From positions 102,249 to 166,248 of the forward strand of contig NZ_VFSU01000021.1 of assembly GCF_006385875.1 (NCBI RefSeq): a stretch of DNA of 64,000 bases, read 5' to 3'. Below the pieces are notes generated by a model, which was not told the origin of the DNA, did not search any database, and saw nothing but the letters and a program-made list of their open reading frames with translations. Below are positions 42,864 to 52,410 of the stretch, piece after piece (position 1 is the stretch's first letter; each line of letters begins with the position of its first letter). This DNA is from Sandaracinobacter neustonicus (GTDB lineage: Bacteria > Pseudomonadota > Alphaproteobacteria > Sphingomonadales > Sphingomonadaceae). A program made the translations under genes and the position numbers.

Positions 42864-43295
42864 TCAACTCAACGCGGCCAGCTGCTCCATCGCGGGCCTG
42901 AGCGCCCGAACATCATAACCTGCAGTCAACGCCGAATCTATAATGGTTTCAACATCCTCGCCACGGCTTGCCGCAGCCAGCGCCCACAGGTTGGTGGAGC
43001 GCGTGCCGGAGCGGCAATAGGCAAGGATCGGCCGGGGGGAGACCATCAGCGCCGACAGCGCCGCGACCTGCTCCACCGTGAAGCCGGACTGATCGATGGG
43101 GATGGCGCAATAGCCAAGCCCGGCTTCCAGCGCGGCGGCCTCGATATCGTCGCCCGGCGTCTGGTCCGCCGATTCGCCGTCCGGCCGGTTGTTGACGATG
43201 AAGCCGAAACCCGCCGCCTTGATCCCGGCGATATCCGACGCCGTGATCTGCGGCGCGGCCGCGAAGCTGTCGGTCAGGCGGCGGATGTCGGCCAT
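42864..43295 (-). CDS. DUF442 / beta-lactamase-hydrolase-like phosphatase family protein
   Basis: A 143-residue protein of the TIGR01244 type. The phosphatase-like P-loop is AYCRSGTRSTNLWALA (Cys and Arg of a CX5R motif). The N-terminal part (RRLTDSFAAAPQITASDIAG and FIVNNRPDGES) is diagnostic. Such proteins accompany beta-lactamase-fold sulfide enzymes elsewhere; no such gene is adjacent here. Its start shares a base with the thrS stop (TGATG). Confidence 0.9.
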   Translation of the reverse strand: MADIRRLTDSFAAAPQITASDIAGIKAAGFGFIVNNRPDGESADQTPGDDIEAAALEAGLGYCAIPIDQSGFTVEQVAALSALMVSPRPILAYCRSGTRSTNLWALAAASRGEDVETIIDSALTAGYDVRALRPAMEQLAALS

Positions 43296-45322
43296 CAGTT
43301 CCCCCGTTTCAGGTCAGGCGCCAGCGCCTCGCCACGCAGCGTCTCCAGCATGTCGGCAAAGGGCAGCACCTGCTGCCGCTCCTCGCCCAGCCGCCGCACG
43401 GCAACCGTGCCTTCGTCCGCCTCGCGGCGGCCCACCACCAGCATCACCGGCACCTTGGCGAGGCTGTGCTCGCGCACCTTATAGTTGATCTTCTCGTTGC
43501 GAAGGTCCGCCTCGGCACGAATCCCCGCCGCCTTCAGCTGCTCGACAAGACCAACGGCATAGTCATCCGCGTCGGACACGATGGTCGCCACCACCACTTG
43601 CACCGGGGCCAGCCACAGCGGGAAGCGCCCGGCGTGATGCTCGATCAATATGCCGATGAAGCGTTCGAAGGTGCCAAGGATCGCCCGGTGCAACATCACC
43701 GGCCGGTGACGTTCGCCATCCTCGCCCACATAGCTCGCATCCAGCCGCTCGGGCAGCACACGGTCAGACTGGATCGTCCCCACCTGCCATGTTCGGCCGA
43801 TGGCGTCCGTCAGGTGGAATTCCAGCTTCGGCGCATAGAATGCCCCTTCGCCCTCCAGCTCTTCGAACCCGGCCTTGATGTCCGCCGGCAGGTTCGATGC
43901 CATCACCGCCCGGCGCAGCTCGTCCTCGGAGGTGTCCCACATCTCGTCCGAGCCGAAGCGCTTTTCCGGCCGCAGCGCCAGCTTCACCGCGTAACTGTCG
44001 AAGCCCAGATCGTGATAGACGCTGTGCAGCAGATCGATGAAGGCGGCCACTTCGGCCACCAGCTGATCCTCGCGCACGAAGATATGCGCATCATCCTGCG
44101 TGAACTGCCGCACCCGCATGATGCCGTGCAGCGCGCCATGCGGCTCGTTGCGGTGGCAGCAGCCGAATTCGGCCATGCGCATCGGCAGGTCGCGGTAGGA
44201 TTTGATGCCCTGCCGGAAGATCAGCACATGCGCCGGGCAGTTCATCGGCTTCAGCGCCATCCATTCGGCATCATCCGAAATGATCGGCCCTTCGTCCTCG
44301 GTATTCGGAACCTCATCGGGGATCACGAACATATTTTCGCGATACTTGCCCCAGTGGCCGCTCTGCTCCCACTGCCGCGCGTCCATCACCTGCGGGGTTT
44401 TCACCTCCACATAGCCCGCAGCATCCAGCCGACGGCGCATATAAGCCTCAAGGCTGCGCCAGATCAGATAGCCCTTCGGATGCCAGAAGACGCTGCCATG
44501 CGCCTCTTGCTGAAGGTGGAACAGGTCCATCTCCGCGCCCAGCTTGCGGTGGTCGCGCTTCGCCGCCTCCTCCAGCATCAGCAGATGCGCATCCAGCTGC
44601 TTCTTCGTCAGCCAGCCGGTGCCGTAAATGCGGGACAGCTGCGGATTCTTCTGATCGCCGCGCCAGTAAGCGCCAGACACCCGCGTCAGCTTGAACGCCG
44701 CCGGGTCCAGCTTACCGGTGGAGGGCAAATGCGGCCCCCGGCACATGTCCATCCACGCGCCCGCCTCGCCGGGCTTGCCCGACCAATAGACCGACAGTTC
44801 CTCGCCCTCGGGCAGCTCCACCGCCCACTCGGCCTTGAAGCTCTCGCCCTCGGCCGCCCACTTCCCGATCAGCGCATCGCGGCTCCAAACCTCACGCACC
44901 AGCGGCTTATCAGCGGCGATGATGCGGCGCATCTGCGCCTCGATCGCCGGAAGCTCCTCGTCCGTGAACGGCCCCCGGTTCGCCGGAGGCGCGAGGTCAT
45001 AGTAAAAGCCGTCATCCGTCGCCGGGCCAAAGGTGATCTGCGTGCCGGGAAACAACCCCTGCACCGCCTCCGCCAGCACATGCGCGAAATCATGCCGCAC
45101 CAGCTCCAGCGCGTCCGCCTCGTCCTTCGCCGTCACGATGGCGAGCTTCGAATCCCGCTCAATCGGCCGCTCCAGATCGACCACCTCGCCATCCAGCCGA
45201 GCCGCCAAAGCCGCCTTCGCCAGCCCCGGCCCAATGGAGCGCGCCACATCGCCAGCGGTCGTCCCGGCCGCGACTTCGCGAACCGAGCCATCCGGAAGGG
45301 TCAGGTGGATCAGGGCAGACAC
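43295..45322 (-). CDS. thrS: Threonyl-tRNA synthetase
   Basis: A 675-residue class II synthetase. It has a TGS domain ([20 protein letters not shown]), an editing domain ([20 protein letters not shown] with the zinc-type HxxxH-like pattern), and the catalytic core with [10 protein letters not shown] and [20 protein letters not shown], then the C-terminal anticodon domain ([10 protein letters not shown]). Full length with no truncation. It charges tRNA-Thr. The gene starts the thrS-DUF442-patatin run. Confidence 0.97.
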   Translation of the reverse strand: MSALIHLTLPDGSVREVAAGTTAGDVARSIGPGLAKAALAARLDGEVVDLERPIERDSKLAIVTAKDEADALELVRHDFAHVLAEAVQGLFPGTQITFGPATDDGFYYDLAPPANRGPFTDEELPAIEAQMRRIIAADKPLVREVWSRDALIGKWAAEGESFKAEWAVELPEGEELSVYWSGKPGEAGAWMDMCRGPHLPSTGKLDPAAFKLTRVSGAYWRGDQKNPQLSRIYGTGWLTKKQLDAHLLMLEEAAKRDHRKLGAEMDLFHLQQEAHGSVFWHPKGYLIWRSLEAYMRRRLDAAGYVEVKTPQVMDARQWEQSGHWGKYRENMFVIPDEVPNTEDEGPIISDDAEWMALKPMNCPAHVLIFRQGIKSYRDLPMRMAEFGCCHRNEPHGALHGIMRVRQFTQDDAHIFVREDQLVAEVAAFIDLLHSVYHDLGFDSYAVKLALRPEKRFGSDEMWDTSEDELRRAVMASNLPADIKAGFEELEGEGAFYAPKLEFHLTDAIGRTWQVGTIQSDRVLPERLDASYVGEDGERHRPVMLHRAILGTFERFIGILIEHHAGRFPLWLAPVQVVVATIVSDADDYAVGLVEQLKAAGIRAEADLRNEKINYKVREHSLAKVPVMLVVGRREADEGTVAVRRLGEERQQVLPFADMLETLRGEALAPDLKRGN

Positions 45323-45396
45323 CGGGCAAGCACTCCTTTGAATTCAACGGCGCTCCCTAGGACGGCAGGGGTCAGACGGCAAGGGATGAGGCGGCA

Positions 45397-45453
45397 AGCC
45401 AAGGGCGCTGCCCTTGGAACCCGGCAGGGGCGTGACGCCCCTGCACCCCCCTG
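45397..45453 (+). repeat. Solo B-module of the intergenic repeat, copy R5
   Basis: Only AAGCCAAGGGCGCTGCCCTT, the link GGAACCCGGCAGGGGCG and TGACGCCCCTGCACCCCC remain: an end module without the rest of the unit. It lies in the spacer between the divergent thrS and GFA genes. Confidence 0.7.
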
Positions 45454-45534
45454 TTTGGCTATTTCGTTGAGGATTGTGTCAAACGGTTGTGGGGGGGGTG
45501 GCGGCGTGCGCGCGCTGTGGTTTAGCATCCGGCC

Positions 45535-45942
45535 ATGACCATATACAGCGGTTCCTGCCATTGCGGTGCCATTCGCTTCACCCTCAACTGCGAGCTTGTC
45601 GAACTGACAACCTGTGATTGCTCTCTCTGCGTGAAGCGCAACGCCCTGATGACGAAAGTTCCGGAGGCCGCGCTCTCAATCGAGGAGGGCCACGATCTGC
45701 TCGCCACCTATGAGTGGAACAGCAGGACGGCGAAGCACCATTTCTGCAAACGCTGTGGAATCTATGTATTTCACCGCAAGCGCGCGGCTCCGGATCATTA
45801 TGGCGTAAACATCTTCTGCCTGGATGGCTTCGACGTTGCATCGCTGCCCGTGCGGGCGACGGACGGCATCGACATGAGCCTAGTATGCGACTTACCACGG
45901 GAGGAATGGCACGGCCCCCGGATTCCGGCAGCCCTCGATTGA
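45535..45942 (+). CDS. GFA / CENP-V family zinc protein
   Basis: A 135-residue protein of the glutathione-dependent formaldehyde-activating (GFA) fold. Zinc ligands: CHCG in SGSCHCGAIRF, CDCSLC in TTCDCSLCVKRNALM and CKRC in FCKRCGIYVFHRK. Members bind glutathione adducts or have unknown roles. It is expressed divergently from thrS and has no obvious partner gene. Confidence 0.9.
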   Translation: MTIYSGSCHCGAIRFTLNCELVELTTCDCSLCVKRNALMTKVPEAALSIEEGHDLLATYEWNSRTAKHHFCKRCGIYVFHRKRAAPDHYGVNIFCLDGFDVASLPVRATDGIDMSLVCDLPREEWHGPRIPAALD

Positions 45943-46012
45943 GGGGCCCAATCGGCACCCCGGGCTCGGAAGGCTCTTGAGCAACGCGCAGCCCAGTCCG
46001 GCTGAGGAAGGC

Positions 46013-46201
46013 GAGCGCCGCAGGCAACCAAACCTCGCACACACAACATTGCATTCGGACCGCAGCGCCAATTATGAAGGTGCAGGGAAATGATTTCCCT
46101 GCCGGGTTCCAAGGGCAGCGCCCTTGGCCGCCGGAGGCAGAAAGAAAGCTGGCCCCCGGATCCCCGGCTTTCGCCGGGGCAGGCAAGTCCGGGGTGACGA
46201 G
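46013..46201 (+). repeat. Modular fold-back intergenic repeat, partial copy R6 (E'-F-C')
   Basis: It contains GCGCCGCAGGCAACCAAAC (part of E), F (GTGCAGGGAAATGATTTCCC, then CCAAGGGCAGCGCCCTTGGC and GCCGGAGGC), and a degraded C (CCCCGGATCCCCGGC and CAAGTCCGGGGTGACG). It sits between the convergent GFA and dnaA genes. Confidence 0.75.
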
Positions 46202-46215
46202 CATGGCGGGCGGAC

Positions 46216-47712
46216 TCAGTTGTCCAAAGCGCGGCGCAGTTGGTTGATGTCCCGATCCAGCTCATGGTCGGTGGCGCGCAGTTCTTCGATGCGCTTCACG
46301 GCGTGCATCACGGTGGTGTGATCGCGGCCGCCGAACCTGCGGCCGATTTCCGGCAGGGAGCGCGGGGTGAGCATCTTGGCCAGATACATCGCCACTTGCC
46401 GGGGGCGGGCGACTTCGCGGGCGCGGCGGGGGGAGATGAGGTCGTTGATTTTCAGCGCGTAGTGATCGGCCACGCGGCGCTGGATTTCGTCGATGGTGAG
46501 TTTGCGGCTGTGGGCGCGCAGCACGTCGGCGAGGACTTCGCGAGTGAAATCGAGGTCCAGCTTGCGGCCGACGAGGTTTCCGTAGGCGATGACGCGGTTC
46601 AGCGCGCCTTCCAGTTCGCGGACGTTGGCGACGATCTTGCGGGCGAGGAACTGCACCACATCGTCCGGCACCTGCGCGTCCGGCATGGCGGCGAGTTTGG
46701 TTTTCAGGATGTTGTAGCGCAGCTCGAAATCGGCCGGGTTGATATCGGCGACGAGGCCCCATGCGAGGCGCGAGAGGATTCGCGATTCGATGCCTTCGAG
46801 ATTCTGCGGGCTACGGTCTGCGGAGATCACCAGCCAGCGCCCGGCGGAGATGATCTCGTTCATGGTGTGGAAGAATTCTTCCTGTGTACTGTCTTTGCCG
46901 GCGATGAACTGCACGTCATCCACCATCAGCAGGTCTGCGGAGCGCAGGCGTTGCTTGAAGGCGATGGTGTCTTTGGCGCGCAGCGCGGCGAGGAATTCCA
47001 CCATGAACTTCTCGGCGGAGAGATAGACGACCTTCGCCTTGGGGTTGGCGGCCAGCACCTGCGAGCCGATGGCGTGCATCAGGTGGGTTTTGCCAAGGCC
47101 GGTGGGGCCGTGCAGGAACAGCGGGTTGAAGCCCGCCGCTTTGCCGGAGGTGACGGAGGAGGCCAGCGTGTGCGCGGCGTTGAAGGCGAGTTCGTTGGAT
47201 TTGCCCACCACGAACGAATCGAAGCTGTAGCGCGGTTCGAAGCTGGGGATATCCGCGCTGGCCGGCTGGGCCGGGGCGGTTTCCGGTTCGGCTTCCACGA
47301 TGGCCGCGGCGGAGACATCAATCGTCACTTGCCGGATGCCGGGGATATGCTGGGCGAAGGCGTGGCGCAGGCGATCGGCGAAGTGGTTCTTCACCCAGTC
47401 CGCCATGAAGCGCGACGGCACCGACAGTCGCACTTCTCCGTTCGACACGCCCGACAGTTGCAGCGGCTTCAGCCAGCTGTTGAAGGTTTTCTCGCCGAGG
47501 TCTGACAGGAGATGGGCGCGCACGAGGCCCCATGCGCGCAGCGCCTGGGCATCGAGGCTGCCACGGGCGGCATCGGGATCCAGCCCGCCGTCCAGCTGGC
47601 CGTCTTGCAGCCCGGCATCCGCGAAGGGCGAATCGCCAAGCGGGGCGGCCGACTCAGCAGAGGCGCGACGGGCCGCATTGGAGCGGGACACATTGGGAAG
47701 CGAACTGTGCAT
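46216..47712 (-). CDS. dnaA: Chromosomal replication initiator DnaA
   Basis: A 498-residue initiator. An unusually long N-terminal extension of about 55 residues precedes domain I (WGLVRAHLLSDLGEKTFNSW). The AAA+ domain has Walker A GPTGLGKTHL (about 202-210) and Walker B LLMVDDVQFI. Domain IV has the DnaA-box-binding signature GGRDHTTVMHAVKRIEELRA. Start at 47712 (MHSSLPNVSRS) is the first Met. rpsT lies upstream on the same strand, the common alphaproteobacterial arrangement. Confidence 0.98.
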   Translation of the reverse strand: MHSSLPNVSRSNAARRASAESAAPLGDSPFADAGLQDGQLDGGLDPDAARGSLDAQALRAWGLVRAHLLSDLGEKTFNSWLKPLQLSGVSNGEVRLSVPSRFMADWVKNHFADRLRHAFAQHIPGIRQVTIDVSAAAIVEAEPETAPAQPASADIPSFEPRYSFDSFVVGKSNELAFNAAHTLASSVTSGKAAGFNPLFLHGPTGLGKTHLMHAIGSQVLAANPKAKVVYLSAEKFMVEFLAALRAKDTIAFKQRLRSADLLMVDDVQFIAGKDSTQEEFFHTMNEIISAGRWLVISADRSPQNLEGIESRILSRLAWGLVADINPADFELRYNILKTKLAAMPDAQVPDDVVQFLARKIVANVRELEGALNRVIAYGNLVGRKLDLDFTREVLADVLRAHSRKLTIDEIQRRVADHYALKINDLISPRRAREVARPRQVAMYLAKMLTPRSLPEIGRRFGGRDHTTVMHAVKRIEELRATDHELDRDINQLRRALDN

Positions 47713-48120
47713 TTTTCAAAAGAACCTGCCGGCTGAAATGGTGCGGGGCCCGGCCCCGGCGAAGAAGCGGGGCCGAAAGCGGAACGGACCGGGAAAGGTC
47801 AGTTCAGCGGATGGCCCGACGGAACAGCGGCACGAAATGAAGGCGGGCAGCCAGCCGAGGCGTTTCGCAACCCGGATTCGCAATCCGGCAGGCCGCCCAG
47901 CGGAGACCAGCCCTGAAGAGCGGCCGCGAGACGGTTGAGGCCCGCGAATTTACCGAGGCTTGCCGATCGACCCATGTTGGTTGTGCCCTCCCCTAATTGT
48001 CTGCCCAAGATAGCCGACCAACTGGCCGTAACCGGCCATGTCCGCCTGAACGCGTCCCACCAGAGCCATTCCTGCGAACTTTTCCGCCCAAAGTCGGGCG
48101 ATCAAAATTCCACCGCTCCC

Positions 48121-48136
48121 GAAAAGCATGCTTTTC
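48121..48136. promoter_or_regulatory. 16-bp palindrome in the dnaA leader
   Basis: GAAAAGCATGCTTTTC is perfectly self-complementary, about 410 bases upstream of the dnaA start. It is a possible regulator site for dnaA transcription or a structural element. Confidence 0.35.
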
Positions 48137-48488
48137 AGGTTGCAGCGCACGAACAAACACGGGCAAATCCCGCCCCGTCGCGCCGAATGTCTGGTCTGCC
48201 GACCCTGGCCCCGGGAAGCGAATCGGGCTGCTGCCCTCTCCCTTCCCAAGTGCCGTCTGGTCGGCTTGGAGGGCGACTAGAACAGCCCCGACGGGCCGGC
48301 ACAAGGGCGCAAAATGCATCCACGCACAAATAATTCGATTGACAGCGCAAGCAGCGGATTCTGCGCCACTTTTCTACAATTCATTGAAATTGCTGAATTA
48401 TATTATGACGCTTTGATTGCACATTTGCGAATCGCGAGTCTCGCCCGGACCGAACCGGCTGTGCCCAAGCGCTTGCAGAACAACACAA

Positions 48489-48514
48489 AGCGGGCGACGT
48501 AGCCGTCACCCGCT
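48489..48514 (-). terminator. Terminator-like hairpin after rpsT
   Basis: On the minus strand AGCGGGTGACG pairs with CGTCGCCCGCT (one mismatch) around GCTA, followed by TTTGTGTTGTTC. It lies 66 bases past the rpsT stop and probably ends the rpsT transcript. Confidence 0.6.
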
Positions 48515-48579
48515 GTTTCATTCCAGTTACAGGAAAGTGACGCCCCGGGCCTCAACGGCCGCCGGGGCATCCACCCGGA

Positions 48580-48843
48580 TCAGGCCAGCGCCGCGACCTG
48601 CTTGGTCAGGCGCGACAGCTTGCGCGACGCCGTATTCTTGTGAAGCACGCCCTTCGCCACGCCACGCGCCAGCTCGGGCTGAGCCGCCTGCAGCGCCACC
48701 GAAGCCGCCGCCTTGTCTCCAGCCGCAATCGCCGACTCGACCTTCTTCACCTGGGTGCGAATCCGCGACAGCCGGGCCTTGTTGACCGCTGCGCGACGCT
48801 CGTTGCGACGAATGCGCTTTTCGGCCTGCGGAGTGTTCGCCAT
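48580..48843 (-). CDS. rpsT: 30S ribosomal protein S20
   Basis: An 87-residue basic protein binding 16S r[23 protein letters not shown] is the usual S20 start. The rest is helical ([20 protein letters not shown]) with the conserved [20 protein letters not shown] near the C-terminus. Normal length. It is upstream of dnaA in the same direction. Confidence 0.98.
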   Translation of the reverse strand: MANTPQAEKRIRRNERRAAVNKARLSRIRTQVKKVESAIAAGDKAAASVALQAAQPELARGVAKGVLHKNTASRKLSRLTKQVAALA

Positions 48844-48982
48844 GTCGTCCTGTCACTTTCGAAGAATCAATAAATGCCACCGGCAAGGCATATTACCCGC
48901 CGGAAAGGCGGCGCTCATAGCGGCGAGGGGGTGCTGCGTCAAGATTGCAGCCGGTGGGGGGCGTTGGCGGGGAGGTTTACTT

Positions 48983-49207
48983 TGCCTCCGGCGGGCAGGG
49001 AAATGATTTCCCTGCACCCTCAACATTTGCGTTGTGCTCTATGCCGGGCGTCGCGCGTGTGACGGGATTTGACTGCCTGCGGCGCTGGAGCGCGCTCGCG
49101 CCGCAGGCAGTCAACCAAGCCATCAGCACAACCTCGCCGAGTGGCATAGTAATGTGGGTGCAGGGAGCACGGCTCCCTGCCGGGGTGAAGGGGCAGAGCC
49201 CCTTCCT
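48983..49207 (-). repeat. Modular fold-back intergenic repeat, copy R7 (inverted F, E-like, B)
   Basis: Opposite orientation to R1-R4. F reads GCCTCCGGCGGGCAGGGAAA then TGATTTCCCTGCACCC. E is represented by CTGCCTGCGGCGC and GCGCCGCAGGCAGTCAA as an inverted pair. B is GTGCAGGGAGCACGGCTCCC, then GGGGTGAAGGGGCAGAGCCC. C, A and D are missing. It lies between the rpsT 5' end and mutM 3' end. Confidence 0.75.
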
Positions 49208-49208
49208 G

Positions 49209-50021
49209 CTACCGCTGGCACAAAGGGCAATCGAAGGTAGACCGCCCGCCCTGCACGCGCCGCCGCACAGGCCCGCCGCACATGGGGCAGGGCTGGCCTT
49301 CACGGCCGTAGACCTGAAAGCTGTGCTGGAAATAGCCGAGGTCACCGGAGACTTGCGCGTGGTCGCGGAGCGTAGAGCCGCCGGCTTCGATAGCGCCGGC
49401 CAGCGTGGCTTTCAGCGCCTCCACCAGCGCGGCGAGCTGTTTGGGTTTCAGGGTTCCGGCGCTTTGGGTGGGATCGATTCGCGCCTGAAACAGCGCTTCG
49501 CAGGCGTAGATGTTGCCGATCCCCGCGACGGTCTGCTGATCGAGGATGAGCGCCTTGATGGAGGTGGCGCGGTTTTTGGCGCTGGCGGCGAGCGACTGGG
49601 GCGAGAACGCTTCTGATAGCGGCTCCGGGCCGAGGCGGGCGAGCAGCGGGTGGCGGGCTGCCTCTGGCGTGGGGGTGAGGTGCATGGAGCCGAAGCGGCG
49701 GTGATCATTGTAGGCGAGCGTCAGATCATCGAGCACGAACAACACATGATCGTGCGCGCCGGGTTCGGCGGCCAGCTGGTGGAATTTGCCGGACATGCCG
49801 AGGTGGAAGATCAGCGTGTCGCCACGGTCGGTTTCCATCAGGCCATATTTGGCGCGGCGGTGGAGCGCGGTGACGGTCGCGCCGGAGAGGCGCTGGGCGA
49901 GATCGTCGGGCAGGGGCCAGCGCAGATCGGGTCTCCGCGCGGTGACGCGGGTGAGGCGACGGTTCAGCAGCAGCGGCGAAAGGCCGCGGACGACGGTTTC
50001 GACTTCGGGCAGTTCGGGCAT
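49209..50021 (-). CDS. mutM: Formamidopyrimidine-DNA glycosylase
   Basis: A 270-residue bifunctional repair enzyme (8-oxoguanine removal and AP lyase). The processed N-terminus PELPEVETVVRGL supplies the catalytic Pro1 and Glu2. Lys in HRRAKYGLME is conserved for DNA contact. The helix-two-turn-helix AGIGNIYACEALFQARIDP and a C-terminal zinc finger (CPMCGGPVRR...CPLCQR) are intact. It is divergent from ubiE (46-base spacer), as in many alphaproteobacteria. Confidence 0.97.
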   Translation of the reverse strand: MPELPEVETVVRGLSPLLLNRRLTRVTARRPDLRWPLPDDLAQRLSGATVTALHRRAKYGLMETDRGDTLIFHLGMSGKFHQLAAEPGAHDHVLFVLDDLTLAYNDHRRFGSMHLTPTPEAARHPLLARLGPEPLSEAFSPQSLAASAKNRATSIKALILDQQTVAGIGNIYACEALFQARIDPTQSAGTLKPKQLAALVEALKATLAGAIEAGGSTLRDHAQVSGDLGYFQHSFQVYGREGQPCPMCGGPVRRRVQGGRSTFDCPLCQR

Positions 50022-50067
50022 GGGTTGGATGTGGCAGCGCGGCCCGCTTCGCGCTAGGGGTGGGCGC

Positions 50068-50805
50068 ATGGCAGACACCGAACAACTGGTTTCGCTGGGC
50101 TTCCGCGATGTGGCGCCCGAGGAAAAGACCAAGGCCGTGGGGGATATCTTCCGCCGGGTGGCCTCTCGATACGATCTGATGAACGATCTGATGTCGGGCG
50201 GGCTGCACCGGCTGTGGAAGGACGAGTTCGTGTCCCTGCTGAAGCCGCAGCCGCATGAGACGGTGCTGGATCTGGCGGGCGGCACCGGCGACATCGCCTT
50301 TCGGATTGCCAAGCGCGGCGCGAAGGTGACGGTGGCCGATATCAACCCCGGTATGCTGGAAGTCGGCCGCGAGCGGGCGGAGAAGAAGGGACTGGCGCTG
50401 GACTTTATGGAGGCCAATGCCGAGGCGATGCCCTTTGCCGATGCGAGCTTCGACGCGGTGACGATTGCATTTGGTATCCGCAACGTGACGGATATCCCCA
50501 AGGCGCTGCGCGATATCCGCCGGGTGCTGAAATGGGGCGGGCGATTCTATTGTCTGGAATTCTCCGCCAGCGAATGGCCGGGTTTCGCCAAGATTTATGA
50601 CCAGTATACGCTGAAGCTGGTGCCCAAGGTGGGGGCCGTGGTGGCCGATGACGAGGAGGCCTATCGCTACCTCGCCGAATCGATCAAGCGCTTCCCGCCC
50701 ATGCCCGCATTCGCGCAGATGATCGGGGAGGCCGGGTTCCGGCAGGTGAAGGCGCGGCCGATTCTGGGCGGCGCGGTGGCGATCCACAGCGGCTGGAAGC
50801 TCTGA
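50068..50805 (+). CDS. ubiE: Demethylmenaquinone/ubiquinone methyltransferase
   Basis: A 245-residue SAM-dependent C-methyltransferase of ubiquinone synthesis. Family motif VASRYDLMNDLMSGGLHRLW near the N-terminus, SAM motif TVLDLAGGTGDIAFRIAK, then AFGIRNVTDIPKALRDIRRV and the C-terminal GGAVAIHSGWKL. ATG at 50068 is the conserved start. ubiB follows 10 bases later, giving a ubiE-ubiB unit. Confidence 0.97.
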   Translation: MADTEQLVSLGFRDVAPEEKTKAVGDIFRRVASRYDLMNDLMSGGLHRLWKDEFVSLLKPQPHETVLDLAGGTGDIAFRIAKRGAKVTVADINPGMLEVGRERAEKKGLALDFMEANAEAMPFADASFDAVTIAFGIRNVTDIPKALRDIRRVLKWGGRFYCLEFSASEWPGFAKIYDQYTLKLVPKVGAVVADDEEAYRYLAESIKRFPPMPAFAQMIGEAGFRQVKARPILGGAVAIHSGWKL

Positions 50806-50815
50806 CCTGCCCGGC

Positions 50816-52330
50816 GTGACGCATGGCTGGCGCTTGCTGGGCGATGCCCGGCGGCTGGCGGCGCATGGGGTGTTGCGGCCATTCGAGCACAACCCGGATG
50901 TGCCGGGGCTGGCGCGATTCGGGGCGCGGTTGCTGCGCTTTGGCACCGGCGCGCCGATGCTGCCCGATTATGCGGGCGGGCTGAAAAGCTGCGGCCCGGC
51001 GGCCGTGAAGCTGGGGCAGGCGTTGGCGACCCGGCCCGATCTGGTGGGGCCGGAGGCGGCGGCGGACCTGCGGAAGTTGCAGGATGATCTGCCGCCCGCG
51101 CCATGGCCGCAGGTGGAGGCGGAGTTGAACGCGGCGTTGCCCGGCGGCTGGCGCGCCAATCTGGCCGATATCTCGCAAACGCCCGCAGGCGCAGCCTCCA
51201 TCGCGCAGGTTCACCGGGCGGTGACAAAGGATGGGCGGACGATTGCGCTGAAGCTGCTGCGGCCCGGCGTTGAGGCGGAGTTCAGCAGCGCGCTCGCCAG
51301 CTATGCCTGGGCCGCCGCGCATGTGGAGCGGCTGGGCGGCGAGTTCGCCCGGCTGAAGCCGCGCGTGGTGATCGAGACCTTCCGGCAATGGACCCATGCC
51401 GAGCTGGACCTTCGGCGCGAGGCGGGCAACGCCAGCGAACTGGCCGAAGCCGTGCGCGGCGAACCGGGCATCCGCATCCCGGCCGTGCTGTGGGAATTGA
51501 CCACCCGCCGCACGCTGGCGCTGGAGTGGGTGGACGGCATCAAGCTGACCGATCTGGCCGCCGTGAACGCCAGCGGCGTGGACAAGAGCCGGCTGGCGGC
51601 TTCCCTGGTGCGGGGTTTCCTGAAGCAGGCGATCGGCGGCGGCTTCTTCCATGCCGACATGCATCAAGGCAACATGCTGCTGACGCCCGGCGGCGAGCTG
51701 GTGCTGATCGATTTCGGCATCATGGGGCGGCTGGACCGGCGGGCGCGGGTGTATCTGGCCGAGATTCTCTATGGCCTGATCACCGGCAATTACCGGCGGG
51801 TGGCGGAAATCCATTTCGAGGCGGGCTATGTGCCGGCGCACCATGATATCGGCGCCTTTGCCACCGCGCTGCGCGCCGTGGGCGAGCCGATTCGCGGCCA
51901 GCGCACGCGCGACATCTCCGTCGCCAACCTGCTGGACGGGCTGTTTTCCATCACCCGCCAGTTCGACATGGCGGTGCAGCCGCACCTGTTGCTGCTGCAG
52001 AAAACCATGGTGATGGTGGAGGGCGTCGCCCTGTCGCTGGACCCGGATGTGAACATGTGGGACGTCGCCGCGCCCTATGTGAAGGGCTGGATTCGCGACG
52101 AACTGGGGCCGGAGGCGAAGGCTGCCGACGCGCTGATCGCCAATGTGCGGCTGCTGAAGAAGTTGCCGGGGCTGGCGCAGCGCTTCGTGCGCGCGCTGCC
52201 CGCCGAAAGCGCCGCCCCGCCGCTGCCGCCGCTGCCGCCCTTGCCCGAACGCGGCCCGGCGCGCTGGCCCTGGATTCTGCTGGGCGCGGCGCTGGGGGTG
52301 GGCGGCATGTTGCTGGGCGGGCTGTTCTGA
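50816..52330 (+). CDS. ubiB: UbiB-family atypical kinase for ubiquinone biosynthesis
   Basis: A 504-residue membrane-associated ADCK-type ATPase. The KxGQ motif is CGPAAVKLGQALATRPDLV, the Ala-rich loop TPAGAASIAQVHRAV, the catalytic segments FFHADMHQGNMLL and LIDFGIMG. The C-terminal Pro-rich stretch ends in a membrane helix (WPWILLGAALGVGGMLLGGL). GTG at 50816 is the start. It lies after ubiE and supports ubiquinone synthesis. Confidence 0.95.
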   Translation: MTHGWRLLGDARRLAAHGVLRPFEHNPDVPGLARFGARLLRFGTGAPMLPDYAGGLKSCGPAAVKLGQALATRPDLVGPEAAADLRKLQDDLPPAPWPQVEAELNAALPGGWRANLADISQTPAGAASIAQVHRAVTKDGRTIALKLLRPGVEAEFSSALASYAWAAAHVERLGGEFARLKPRVVIETFRQWTHAELDLRREAGNASELAEAVRGEPGIRIPAVLWELTTRRTLALEWVDGIKLTDLAAVNASGVDKSRLAASLVRGFLKQAIGGGFFHADMHQGNMLLTPGGELVLIDFGIMGRLDRRARVYLAEILYGLITGNYRRVAEIHFEAGYVPAHHDIGAFATALRAVGEPIRGQRTRDISVANLLDGLFSITRQFDMAVQPHLLLLQKTMVMVEGVALSLDPDVNMWDVAAPYVKGWIRDELGPEAKAADALIANVRLLKKLPGLAQRFVRALPAESAAPPLPPLPPLPERGPARWPWILLGAALGVGGMLLGGLF

Positions 52331-52410
52331 TCGGGCTCCGCTCAGCCCGGGTTCAGCCGCCGCCTGACTGAAAGGCCGCCTCAACCCGTTTCGGAGCCGA
52401 AACCCAAGCC

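Larger units (their letters stand above)
47713..48579. other. dnaA-rpsT spacer (867 bases)
   Basis: No gene was recognised. The part at 48311-48430 is clearly AT-richer than its surroundings (ATTCATTGAAATTGCTGAAT and TATATTATGACGC). A perfect 16-bp palindrome lies at 48121. No consensus TTATCCACA DnaA box was found by eye; TTTTCTACA near 48370 matches 7 of 9. It could carry the dnaA promoter and autoregulatory elements; origin function is not shown. Confidence 0.6.

Noticed and set aside
43466..45538. A 690-codon open frame antisense to thrS, and similar long antisense frames elsewhere (for example 535-2571, 26402-28087, 31870-33345, 50684-52537)
   Set aside because: They lie opposite well-recognised genes, have Arg/His/Gln/Gly-heavy composition without domains, and are expected by-products of high GC third positions.
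48361..48379. Possible DnaA box TTTTCTACA in the dnaA-rpsT spacer
   Set aside because: It matches only 7 of 9 bases and stands alone; not enough to call an origin.
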